Assembly (NCBI GenBank): GCA_020849725.1
Contig: JADLAZ010000107.1
Coordinates: 1-15,359, forward strand
Direction of reading: 5' to 3'
Source of the DNA: Chloroflexota bacterium
Lineage (GTDB): Bacteria; Chloroflexota; Chloroflexia; Thermomicrobiales; JADLAZ01
Length of the DNA stretch: 15,359 nt
Under the pieces are notes generated by a model. The model ran no database searches, was not told the origin of the DNA, and saw only the letters and a list, made by a program, of their open reading frames with translations. This document shows, piece by piece, positions 7,622-14,520 of this stretch; the first letter of the stretch is position 1, and the number at the start of each line of letters is the position of its first letter. Both the position numbers and the translations under genes were made by a program.

Positions 7622-7906
7622 ATGGCGACGATCGAACGCATCAGCATCGCCCTGACGCAGGACATGGCTGCGCTGGCGCGTGAGGCCATCGCCATCGGCG
7701 AGTACGCGTCCAACAGCGAAGTCATCTGCGATGCATCGTGGGACTGGAAGCTCAAACGCACCCTGCGACAACAGCAGATCGACGAGGTGCGCCGGCTGTG
7801 GGAGGAGGGGATCGCCAGTGGTTCGGCCGGCCCCCTCGACGTGGCGGCGATCAAGCAGCAGGCCCGCCGGCGCTTCGCGGCTGAACCGGCATCGCTCACC
7901 CCATGA
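7622..7906 (+). CDS. parD: ParD-type ribbon-helix-helix antitoxin
   Basis: This 94-aa protein should bind DNA as a dimer through an N-terminal ribbon (ERISIALTQDM, about 5-15) followed by two helices (MAALAREAIAIGEYASNSEVICDA). Its C-terminal half (RRLWEEGIASGSAGPLDVAAIKQQARRRF) is the toxin-neutralising tail typical of ParD/CC2985-like antitoxins. Length and order are complete. ATG at 7622 follows GGAGG at 7613-7617. The stop overlaps the following parE start as ATGA, the usual coupling in these modules. The gene lies between a glycosidase and an enolase-family gene, so the pair looks inserted into a metabolic block. Since parE is decayed, ParD is probably an orphan antitoxin; it may still act as a repressor of the shared promoter. 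Confidence 0.88.
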   Translation: MATIERISIALTQDMAALAREAIAIGEYASNSEVICDASWDWKLKRTLRQQQIDEVRRLWEEGIASGSAGPLDVAAIKQQARRRFAAEPASLTP

Positions 7907-8088
7907 GCCGGGTGCTGGTTACCCGGCAGGCACAGGAAGAACTGCTGGCGATCTGGGCCTATTTCGCGGCGGACAATCCTGCCGCTGCCGACCGCGTGCT
8001 GGACGCCATCGACCAGCGCAGCAAGCGAGTGGCCGGGAATCTCGCCGCAGTGATGACATCAATGCGAGTTCGCCGGGAGGGAATGTGA
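7903..8088 (+). pseudogene. parE: Decayed ParE-family toxin gene
   Basis: The frame starts as a normal RelE/ParE-superfamily toxin: MSRVLVTRQAQEELLAIW, then AYFAADNPAAADRVLDAIDQ, up to about residue 44. The remaining residues of this frame (NLAAVMTSMRVRREGM) do not resemble the family, and the stop comes at 61 residues instead of about 95-100. The missing motifs can be traced in the other two frames: EWPGIS at 8027-8044, then RRSDDINASSPGGN at 8043-8084. These resemble the family's 'aEfPgigrrRdDi..g.rSfPvGN' stretch. At least two frame changes, a small internal deletion and loss of the last 25-30 codons are implied. The product should lack the C-terminal strands and be inactive. Its end abuts the enolase-family start (ATGTGA). 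That the N-terminal half is ParE is solid; the frameshift reconstruction is moderately sure. Confidence 0.78.
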
Positions 8089-9260
8089 AGATCACTGCCA
8101 CCGAGATCGTCGTCCTGGGTGACCCGTCGCCGCCGGAGCCGCTGCCAGCCGGGCTGGTCGATGCGCGGGTGGCGGCGCTGGCGGTGCTGCGGGTGCGCAC
8201 CGACGCCGGCATCACCGGCACGTCGGAGGTCTTCGCCGTGCCGCCGGGCGTGGCGCGGGCGGTGCTGGACGGGCCGGACTCGCTCCTGGGGCAGCGGGCG
8301 CTGGGCGAGGACCCCTGCCCGCCGGAGCGGCTCTGGACCCGCCTCTACGACAGCCTGATGCACAGCAGCCGGCGCGGCTGGGCGATCATCTGCCTGGGGG
8401 CGCTGGACGTGGCCGCCTGGGACATCTACGGCCAGGCGCTGGGCCGGCCGGTCTACGAGCTGCTCGGCGGGGCGGAGCGCGCGCCCGATCAGGTCGCCGG
8501 CGGCGGTTGGCGGCGCGAGGTCGTGCCGTATTGCACGCTCTATCACGACCGCGACGACCACGACAGCGTCGTCCGGCAGCAGGAGGTGCAAGCGGAGACG
8601 CTGGTGGGCCTCGGCTTCCGCGCCGTCAAGGTCGAGCCGACCCGCTCCGCGCCGGCGACGATCGTCGAGACGGCGCGGCGGGCGCGAACGGTGCTGGGGC
8701 CGGCGCGGCAATTGGCAGTCGACGTCGGCTACTTCTGGAACGACGTACCGACGGCGCTGCGAGTGGCCGAGCAACTGGCCGAATTCGAGATCGCCTTCCT
8801 GGAGACGCCGTTCCCGGTCGATGCGCTGACCGCCTACGCCGCGCTGGCGCCGCGCTGCCCGTTCCCGCTGGCGGCCGGCGAGCACACGGTGACGCGCTGG
8901 GAGTTCCTGGACTTGATGGACCGAGGCGGCGTGCAGGTGGTTCAGCCGTACATGACGACGGTCGGCGGGCTGACCGAGGCGCGGCGGGTGGTCGATCTGG
9001 CGCGGGCGCGCGGCGCGCTGGTCTGCCCTGGCAACTGGTCGACGCACCTGCTGAGTGCGGCGACGGTGCACCTGGCGGCGATGTCGCCGATCACGCCGCT
9101 GTTCGAATACGTCGCGCCGGAGGTCTACTGGTCGCCGCTGCGGCGGGCATTGCAGCAGGTCGGCCTGCCGGTCGTGAATGGGGCGATTCCGCTGCCGACT
9201 GCGCCGGGCCTCGGCATCACGCTGCCGGACGATCTCGTCGCGCACTTCCGCATCGGCTAG
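8085..9260 (+). CDS. Enolase-superfamily protein (mandelate racemase/muconate lactonizing type)
   Basis: This 391-aa protein has an N-terminal capping domain followed by a TIM barrel of the mandelate racemase/muconate lactonizing subgroup, whose members abstract the alpha-proton of a carboxylate and often dehydrate sugar acids. The three magnesium ligands are clear: D213 (AVDVGYF), E240 (FLETPF) and E266 (AAGEHTV), with usual spacing. K182 (FRAVKVEP) is the first residue of the KxK motif, but the second is E184. The usual 'QPD' is QPY (Y289), and the 'PH' near the C-terminus is PG (315-316), so the normal His-Asp dyad is missing; H321 is nearby. GTG at 8085 follows GGGAGGG, and ATG at 8083 belongs to the parE frame. 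A longer open frame from 7680 overlaps parD and is not used. A sugar-acid dehydratase is plausible, but the altered site makes function uncertain. Confidence 0.87.
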   Translation: MKITATEIVVLGDPSPPEPLPAGLVDARVAALAVLRVRTDAGITGTSEVFAVPPGVARAVLDGPDSLLGQRALGEDPCPPERLWTRLYDSLMHSSRRGWAIICLGALDVAAWDIYGQALGRPVYELLGGAERAPDQVAGGGWRREVVPYCTLYHDRDDHDSVVRQQEVQAETLVGLGFRAVKVEPTRSAPATIVETARRARTVLGPARQLAVDVGYFWNDVPTALRVAEQLAEFEIAFLETPFPVDALTAYAALAPRCPFPLAAGEHTVTRWEFLDLMDRGGVQVVQPYMTTVGGLTEARRVVDLARARGALVCPGNWSTHLLSAATVHLAAMSPITPLFEYVAPEVYWSPLRRALQQVGLPVVNGAIPLPTAPGLGITLPDDLVAHFRIG

Positions 9261-9275
9261 CATCGATCAGACACG

Positions 9276-9293
9276 CGCGCCACGCGCGGCGCG
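9276..9293. other. GC-rich inverted repeat after the enolase-family gene
   Basis: CGCGCC (9276-9281), six-base loop, GGCGCG (9288-9293). It lies in the 76-bp gap before the acetyltransferase. There is no T-run, so it is at most a weak terminator or RNA processing hairpin. Confidence 0.25.
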
Positions 9294-9336
9294 GCCGGGA
9301 CCGAGGCCCGGTGGTCCGGCCGATCGGAAAAGAAGC

Positions 9337-9933
9337 ATGGCTGACGCTCCGTCTTTATCGCTTGTCACGCCTCGCCTCGTCCTGCGCGACTTTGGCGACG
9401 CGGACCTGGCTGCCGTCCACACCTTCCGCTCCGATCCCGCGGTCGCCCGCTTCATGGATTTCCAGCCGGAGTCGCTGGAGCAGGCACTGGCCTGGCTGGT
9501 GGAGGTCATCGCCCACAACCGCGAACGGCCGCGCCACGCCTACAACCTGGCGATCACCCGACGTGCGGACGAGAGCGTGATTGGCTGGATCGGCATCGGG
9601 CGGTCGTCGCGCTATGCCGGCGAGTTGGGCTTCGGCTACATGCTGCACCGGGACGCCTGGGGTCAGGGATACGCGACGGAAGCGGCGCGGGCCATCATCG
9701 ACTTCGGCTTCTCGCAGTTGACTGGCCCTCGCATCTCGGCCTGGTGCTGGGCGGCGAACGCTGCCTCGGCGCGCGTGCTCGTGAAGGCCGGGCTGCGTCT
9801 CGACCGGTGCTATCAGGACATCGAGCCGAAGAACGGGCAGCGTGCTGACTGCCTCGAGTACGGCTTGCGGGCTGAGGAATGGCGACGCACATGCGCATTG
9901 CATAGGAGAGATGGACATGGCTCATCCGACTGA
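9337..9933 (+). CDS. GNAT-family N-acetyltransferase (RimJ/RimL type)
   Basis: This 198-aa protein should transfer an acetyl group from acetyl-CoA to an amine; RimJ/RimL-type members act on protein N-termini, antibiotics or small metabolites. It opens with the characteristic 'TPRLVLRDFGDADLAAVHTF' strand-helix. The acetyl-CoA binding loop follows: 'GFGYMLHRDAWGQGYATEAARAII', with QGYA in the pyrophosphate-binding position. Next comes 'AWCWAANAASARVLVKAGLRL', the typical N..S..V.EK.GF region. ATG at 9337 is chosen because the family fold starts right there. Its ribosome site is weak (GGAAAAGAAG just upstream). The C-terminal tail (HRRDGHGSSD) is encoded across the start of the next gene: the stop at 9931-9933 overlaps the DUF6807 start by 17 bases. 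Its link to the carbohydrate genes is unclear. Confidence 0.92.
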   Translation: MADAPSLSLVTPRLVLRDFGDADLAAVHTFRSDPAVARFMDFQPESLEQALAWLVEVIAHNRERPRHAYNLAITRRADESVIGWIGIGRSSRYAGELGFGYMLHRDAWGQGYATEAARAIIDFGFSQLTGPRISAWCWAANAASARVLVKAGLRLDRCYQDIEPKNGQRADCLEYGLRAEEWRRTCALHRRDGHGSSD

Positions 9934-10849
9934 CCCGCCGGCCGGGATGTGGCTGCGGCATGACGTCAACCGCCGGCTGGAGGTCGGGTGGCCGCTGCCG
10001 GCGACGGCGGTGCTGCCCGGCGCGGATGCCGATGTGCCGGCCGTCACCTACGTCTGCCAGCCGGGCGCGCGGGCCTACCTGCACCCGCTGCGAGCGGTCG
10101 CCAGCGCCCAGGTGCTGACGCAGGACCGACCGACCGACCACCCCTGGCAGCACGGCGTCTTCACCGCGCTGCACGCCGTCGCCGGCCTCGACTTCTGGAC
10201 GGAGCACCGCACGCCGGCCGCCGAGCGCGGCACGATCGTCCATGAGGCCGTCAGCGAGGTGGCGCTGGATGACGGCGGCGCGCGCTGGCGGGCGACGAAC
10301 GCCTGGCAGGACCCGGCCGGCCGGACGGTGCTGATCGAGGAGCAGGCCTGGCGCATCCAGCCACCGGCCGCCGACCACTACGTGATCGACCTGACCTGGA
10401 CGCTGCGGCCGGCCGGTGAGCCGGTGACGATCGGGCGCTACGACTACGGCGGGCTGGCGGTGCGGCCGGTGAGCCACCCGGAGCGGCGGCACGTCAACAG
10501 CGCCGGCCAGACCGGCCCGGCGACGAGCGAGGCGCGCGCCGCCTGGTGCGACGTATCGGCGCCGTTCGACGGCGCGCCGGCCTGGAATGCCGACGACAAG
10601 CTGGCCAGCGCCTGGCACGGCGTGGCGGTGCTGGACCACCCCGACAACCTGGGCTACCCGTCGGCCTGGCGCGTCGACGGCCAGGGGCTGATCAACCCGT
10701 CGCCGTCGCTGCAGGGTGACTGGACGGTCGCGGGCGACGGGCGTGCCTTCCGCTACCGGCTGGTCGTCCACGCCGGCCCTGGCGAGCCAGACCGGTTGGC
10801 GGCCTGGCACGCGGCGTTCGCCCAGAATCGGGCAGGGGCCGGCGACTGA
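9917..10849 (+). CDS. DUF6807 (PmoA-like) family protein
   Basis: This 310-aa predicted beta-rich soluble protein belongs to the family once named 'methane oxygenase PmoA' and now DUF6807. The old name is misleading: it is not a methane monooxygenase subunit. Visible conserved blocks are YLHPL (54-58), DHPWQHGVF (74-82), GRYDYGGLAVRP (173-184) and a C-terminal strand pair (RYRLVVHAG, about 279-287). The repeated H-P-W-x-H and aromatic pattern suggests a sugar- or metal-binding site, but no reaction is established for the family as far as I know. Members are often found beside glycoside hydrolases and sugar oxidoreductases, as here. ATG at 9917 is preferred to ATG at 9911 because AGGAG (9904-9908) is eight bases before it. 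The gene overlaps the acetyltransferase end, so translation is probably coupled. Its stop codon is part of a hairpin repeat. Confidence 0.87.
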   Translation: MAHPTDPPAGMWLRHDVNRRLEVGWPLPATAVLPGADADVPAVTYVCQPGARAYLHPLRAVASAQVLTQDRPTDHPWQHGVFTALHAVAGLDFWTEHRTPAAERGTIVHEAVSEVALDDGGARWRATNAWQDPAGRTVLIEEQAWRIQPPAADHYVIDLTWTLRPAGEPVTIGRYDYGGLAVRPVSHPERRHVNSAGQTGPATSEARAAWCDVSAPFDGAPAWNADDKLASAWHGVAVLDHPDNLGYPSAWRVDGQGLINPSPSLQGDWTVAGDGRAFRYRLVVHAGPGEPDRLAAWHAAFAQNRAGAGD

Positions 10850-10899
10850 AGTCGCGCCTTGGGGGCGCTGCCGCGCCACAAAGCCCGCCTGCGCGGGCT
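10842..10899. repeat. Bipartite hairpin element between convergent genes
   Basis: Two palindromes are separated by 26 bases. GCGACT-GA-AGTCGC (10842-10855) contains the DUF6807 stop codon. AGCCCGC-CTGC-GCGGGCT (10882-10899) has a 7-bp stem. The arrangement resembles dispersed intergenic REP-like elements of high-GC Chloroflexota as I recall them, but other copies cannot be checked in this window. Confidence 0.55.
10878..10899 (-). terminator. Terminator-like hairpin for the creatininase-family gene
   Basis: Read on the minus strand, the 7-bp GC stem (10899 to 10882) is followed directly by TTTGTG, a short T-rich tract, about 90 bases after the creatininase-family stop. This orientation suits an intrinsic terminator better than the plus strand, where the hairpin is followed by a G-run. 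Confidence 0.45.
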
Positions 10900-10987
10900 G
10901 GGTGGGATGGTTGCCACCACAGAGGCCCGCGCACGTGAGTTCCGTGGCAGAGCACCACACAACGGCTGCGACCGCAATCGCCGGCCA

Positions 10988-11884
10988 CTATCGTATTGGC
11001 GGGATCGGCCAGTTGGCGAACCAGGGCGAGTCGGGTGCGGGCGGCTGCTGGTCCGGCCACAGCGGCTGCATCGTCCGGAACGTTGGCAGCGCCGGCAGCA
11101 CGACCGTAGTCCAGAGGCGCTCGACGTCGGCGAAGGTGCGCAGCGTGTGCGCCGGCCGCGCGTGCGCGTAGGCGGCCAGCAACTCCTCTGCCTTCGCGCC
11201 GAGGAAGCGCACTTCGTCGGCGACCATGCGCTCGCCGGTGCGCCGGTCGACCTGGCGGGCGTCGGCGCCCATGGCGAAGTGCGGGCCGGGGTCGTCCGGG
11301 GACGGCAGGCGCGACACGTCGACGCAGGCGGGTTCGAGCGCCCACAGCAGCGACGTCTCGACCCGGCCGGCGTGGTCGCCACCGGAGCGGCCGTCGCCGG
11401 CGAAGCCGGGCTGGTTGGCCTCGAAGTCGGGCAGGGCGTACAGGCGCGTGCCGACGAACGGCTGGACCAGGTCGACCAGCGTCTTGAGGTCCTGCCAGTT
11501 GGGGCCGTAGTGGCCGGTCAGCAGGATGGCGGCCTGGAAGCCGAGCACGTCGGCGGTGCGCAGGTGGTAGCAGATGCTGTGGAAGTGGACCCAGGGCGGC
11601 ACGGCGGTCAGCCAGGCGCGCTCGACCGGCCCGACGGCGCGGTCGGCCCAGGCCGCATAGCCACCCAACTCGTGGATGTGCCAGTAGTCGGGCGGCGCGA
11701 CGATGCCGCCATGGGCACGGGCAGTGGCGCAGGCGATGGCGTGCGCCTTGAGCGAGTCGAGGCCGACGGCGTTCTGTGGCCCGTGCGGCTCGCACAGGCC
11801 GTAGGCGAAGTAGACGACCGGCCGCTCGGCAAAGGCGCGCTCCAGCTCGTCGCGGAACAGGCGCTCCCAGCGAACCTCACGCAT
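10988..11884 (-). CDS. Creatininase-family amidohydrolase
   Basis: This 298-aa metal-dependent amidohydrolase of the creatininase fold opens cyclic amides; members include creatinine, mycofactocin-precursor and formamide-type hydrolases. The metal-site residues are recognisable: E32-x-H34 (CEPHGP) and D43 (GLDSLKAH) have the same 2- and 9-residue spacing as in creatininase. H125 lies in GHYGPN (normally GHGGN), and H171-x-x-x-x-E176-T-S matches the family's 'HAGe.ETS' block. The catalytic site therefore looks intact. ATG at 11884 is chosen over the upstream in-frame ATG at 11920 because AGGAGGG (complement of 11891-11897) sits seven bases before it. It is convergent with the DUF6807 gene and divergent from the GT-C gene. 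The substrate is unknown; with sugar enzymes nearby a lactam or lactone is conceivable, by inference only. Confidence 0.92.
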   Translation of the reverse strand: MREVRWERLFRDELERAFAERPVVYFAYGLCEPHGPQNAVGLDSLKAHAIACATARAHGGIVAPPDYWHIHELGGYAAWADRAVGPVERAWLTAVPPWVHFHSICYHLRTADVLGFQAAILLTGHYGPNWQDLKTLVDLVQPFVGTRLYALPDFEANQPGFAGDGRSGGDHAGRVETSLLWALEPACVDVSRLPSPDDPGPHFAMGADARQVDRRTGERMVADEVRFLGAKAEELLAAYAHARPAHTLRTFADVERLWTTVVLPALPTFRTMQPLWPDQQPPAPDSPWFANWPIPPIR

Positions 11885-12020
11885 GGCATTCCCTCCTGGC
11901 GTTCCTGCCACTGTCGGCATCTCGTTCCATCACTGCCGCGCATGACGAGCAGCATCGCACACGTCCGGCGACTGCGACAGCACCAGCACATGCTCAGGGT
12001 GTCCCACAGCATCGACCAGG

Positions 12021-12049
12021 TTGCCGGCCGGCGAGCCGGACCGTAGAAT
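12021..12049 (+). promoter_or_regulatory. Sigma-70-type promoter for a leaderless mRNA
   Basis: TTGCCG (12021-12026), a 17-base spacer, then TAGAAT (12044-12049; five of six -10 consensus bases). The expected start of transcription, six to nine bases after the -10, falls on the GTG/ATG start codons at 12055/12058. No Shine-Dalgarno sequence lies in between. Confidence 0.7.
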
Positions 12050-12057
12050 CGGCCGTG

Positions 12058-14508
12058 ATGCGTCTCTCTGCCATCCGGCCGTACGCGCTGCTGGTGCTGG
12101 TGGCCGTGCTGGCCACGATCGGGATGACCTGGCCGCTGGCGGCGAATGCCGCCGGCAGCGTCCAGGATCTCGGCGATCCCTTGCTGCAGATTTGGACGCT
12201 GAAGTGGGACCTGCACCAGTTGGCGCGCGACCCGCTGCGGCTCTATGAGGCCAACACCTTCCAGCCATTCCCGTCGCCGCTGGCCTACTCCGAGTCGATG
12301 CTCGGCGTAGCGCTGCTCTACGCGCCGGTCTGGTGGCTGACCGGCAACGACGTGCTGGCCTACAATCTGATCGTCTTGTTCACTTTTGCCGCCAGCATCG
12401 TGACGGCTACGCTGCTGGCGCGCGAGCTGACGGCGCGCTGGCCGGCGGCGCTCCTGGCCGGGCTGGCCTTTGCCTTTCTGCCCTATCGTTTTGGCCATCT
12501 CAGCCATCTAAACCTGCTCAGCTTGCAGTGGCTGCCGCTGGTGCTCTGGTGCCTGGTGCGCTTTCTGCGCACCAGCCGGCCAGCCTGGGCGGTCGGGTTT
12601 ACCGTCGCGTTCTTGCTCCAGGCGCTGTCGTCGTTCTACTACGCCTACCTGGCCGCCGTCGCCTGCGCCATCGTGCTTCTGGTTCGGCCGCCGTGGCGTG
12701 ACGGACGGCCGAGCCGGCCCCGACTGCTGGGGCTAGTCGGCGCCGGTCTGGCGATCGCGCTGGTGATGACGCCGGTCAGCCTGCCCTACTTCGCAGTGCG
12801 CCAGGTGATGGCGTTCGAGCGCACCGCGCAGGATGTCGACGAGCTGGCGGCGACACCGAAGAGCTATGTCTCGGTTGCGCCCGACAGCCGGCTCTATCGC
12901 CGCCAGTTGCCGGAGCGCTACCCCAACCCGCTCTTTCCGGGATTCGCGGTGGCGGCGCTGGCCGTGGTCGGCGCGGTGACCGTGCGCCGGCGGCTGACGC
13001 TGGCGCTGCTTGCGCTGGGCGCGGTCGGACTGGTGCTGTCATTCGGCTTCTCGGTCAATGTCGGCGGTCGGGAGGTCCCGCTGCTGTACGGCTGGCTTTA
13101 CGACTACCTGCCTGGCGCGCGCGGCCTGCGTGATGTCGCTCGCTGGGGGGTGCTGCCATTGCTGGCGGCGGCGCTGCTGGCGGCCGCCGGCCTCGGCTGG
13201 CTCATGGACCGCATCGCTGGCGATGTAACCCGTCCATGGCGGCGCTGGGCGGCGACCGGGCTGGCGGTCGCTGTCGCAGTCGTAGCGCTGGCCGAGTTCG
13301 CCTCTGGCGCGGTCCGGGCCGTGCCGGTCGAGCGTGACGAGGCGACACTGGCGCCCTACCGCTGGCTGGCCGAGCAGCAGGAGCCCGGCCTGGTAGTCGA
13401 GTTCCCGGCCGACGGCGTGCGCACCAACGTCACCCGGCCGACGCGCTACATGTACTACTCGACCTACCACTGGCTGCCGCACCTGCTCGGTTACTCCGGC
13501 TTCGTGCCACCCCTGCACTACGAGCTAGCCGCCGCCTTCCCCGATGACCGGCGCACGGCCACGCCCTCGCATCTGAACGCCGGCAACGTGGGGTTGCTGC
13601 GCGACCTGGGCGTGCGCTACATCCTGTTCCACCGGTTCGCGTACTCCGGCGGCGGCTGGCGCATCGTCCAGGAGAATCTGGCGCAGATCGACGGACTCAC
13701 CCTTGCCGGCCAGTTTGGCCAGACCTGGGTCTACCTGCTCGAACCGGGCAAGCGACGGCCGGTGCAGGCCGAGATGCTGCTACCCAACCGCGCGCTTACC
13801 GGCGCGCCGTATCTTGCTCACTACGTGCTGCAGAACCCGAATCCGACGCGCGCTGCCCACGCATTCGGCGGCACGGCCACGCTGTCGGTCGCCTGGCGCG
13901 ACGGCGCCGGCCGGCTGGTCGCTACCGCCAGCGCCGCGCTGCAGCCGGGCGCGATCGTCGAACCAGGCACGCGCCTGACGCCGGTGAACCTCGGCCCCAC
14001 ACCCGCGCCTGGCGACTATCTGCTCGCCGTCACGTCGGCCGATGCCCGGCTGGCGCCGCTGCTGCCGGCCGCGCCGACGCCGGTGACGGTGCTGGCCGCC
14101 CTGCCGGATACCGCGACCGAGCCGCCGCGCCTGCGCCAGATCAGCTGGCCGGCCGGTCCGTTCACTCCCGGTCAGCCGATCCCGGTGGCGCTGACCTGGG
14201 AAGCGACTGGACCGGTTCCCGGCCACGTCGTCTTCTGTCAACTCATCGGGCCGGACAACAAGGTCTGGGGTCAGCGCGACGGCCAGCCGCTCGACGGCCG
14301 GCGTCCGGCGACGGCCTGGCTGCCGGGTGAGCGCATCGACGATCGGCGCGATCTGCCGGTCGCACCCGAAGCGTCCCCCGGTGGCTACCGCCTGCTGACC
14401 GGACTGTATGACCCGGCGACGGGACGACGGCTGCCGATCGTCGGCCCAGATGGCACGCTCGCGCCGGAGGTCTGGTCGCCCGAGATCGTCATCAGCGGTC
14501 GGCCCTGA
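12058..14508 (+). CDS. GT-C-fold glycosyltransferase-like membrane protein
   Basis: This 816-aa polytopic membrane protein has roughly 11-12 transmembrane helices between residues 9 and about 420, followed by a large, probably extracytoplasmic C-terminal half. The first helix is followed by an acidic loop (D37, D40 in QDLGDPLLQIW) and by the 'ANTFQPFPSPLAYSESMLG' segment, a pattern of GT-C/PMT-like transferases that use lipid-linked sugars and keep a catalytic Asp in this loop. The tail (about 688-816) resembles a beta-sandwich domain often attached to such proteins: 'GQPIPVALTWEATG', 'QRDGQPLDGRRPATAWLPGE', 'SPGGYRLLTGLYDPATGRRLP'. ATG at 12058 (or GTG at 12055) follows a good promoter without a ribosome site; the frame extends to 11776, but that is antisense to the creatininase gene. 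A role in cell-surface glycan or protein glycosylation is inferred; donor and acceptor are unknown. Confidence 0.82.
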   Translation: MRLSAIRPYALLVLVAVLATIGMTWPLAANAAGSVQDLGDPLLQIWTLKWDLHQLARDPLRLYEANTFQPFPSPLAYSESMLGVALLYAPVWWLTGNDVLAYNLIVLFTFAASIVTATLLARELTARWPAALLAGLAFAFLPYRFGHLSHLNLLSLQWLPLVLWCLVRFLRTSRPAWAVGFTVAFLLQALSSFYYAYLAAVACAIVLLVRPPWRDGRPSRPRLLGLVGAGLAIALVMTPVSLPYFAVRQVMAFERTAQDVDELAATPKSYVSVAPDSRLYRRQLPERYPNPLFPGFAVAALAVVGAVTVRRRLTLALLALGAVGLVLSFGFSVNVGGREVPLLYGWLYDYLPGARGLRDVARWGVLPLLAAALLAAAGLGWLMDRIAGDVTRPWRRWAATGLAVAVAVVALAEFASGAVRAVPVERDEATLAPYRWLAEQQEPGLVVEFPADGVRTNVTRPTRYMYYSTYHWLPHLLGYSGFVPPLHYELAAAFPDDRRTATPSHLNAGNVGLLRDLGVRYILFHRFAYSGGGWRIVQENLAQIDGLTLAGQFGQTWVYLLEPGKRRPVQAEMLLPNRALTGAPYLAHYVLQNPNPTRAAHAFGGTATLSVAWRDGAGRLVATASAALQPGAIVEPGTRLTPVNLGPTPAPGDYLLAVTSADARLAPLLPAAPTPVTVLAALPDTATEPPRLRQISWPAGPFTPGQPIPVALTWEATGPVPGHVVFCQLIGPDNKVWGQRDGQPLDGRRPATAWLPGERIDDRRDLPVAPEASPGGYRLLTGLYDPATGRRLPIVGPDGTLAPEVWSPEIVISGRP

Positions 14509-14520
14509 CGGCGCCGCGGC

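Noticed and set aside
5281..7899. 872-codon minus-strand open frame
   Set aside because: Antisense to the SDR, GH127-type and parD genes. The Arg/His/Gln/Pro-rich composition is typical of the complement of GC-rich coding sequence.
7959..9263. 434-codon minus-strand frame opposite the enolase-family gene
   Set aside because: Antisense shadow with Arg/His/Pro-rich composition; no ribosome site or family match.
9695..10960. 421-codon minus-strand frame opposite the DUF6807 gene
   Set aside because: Antisense shadow; it crosses the end of the acetyltransferase and the hairpin region and has no recognisable domain.
10859..12046. 395-codon plus-strand frame opposite the creatininase gene
   Set aside because: Shadow of a gene with intact metal-site motifs on the other strand.
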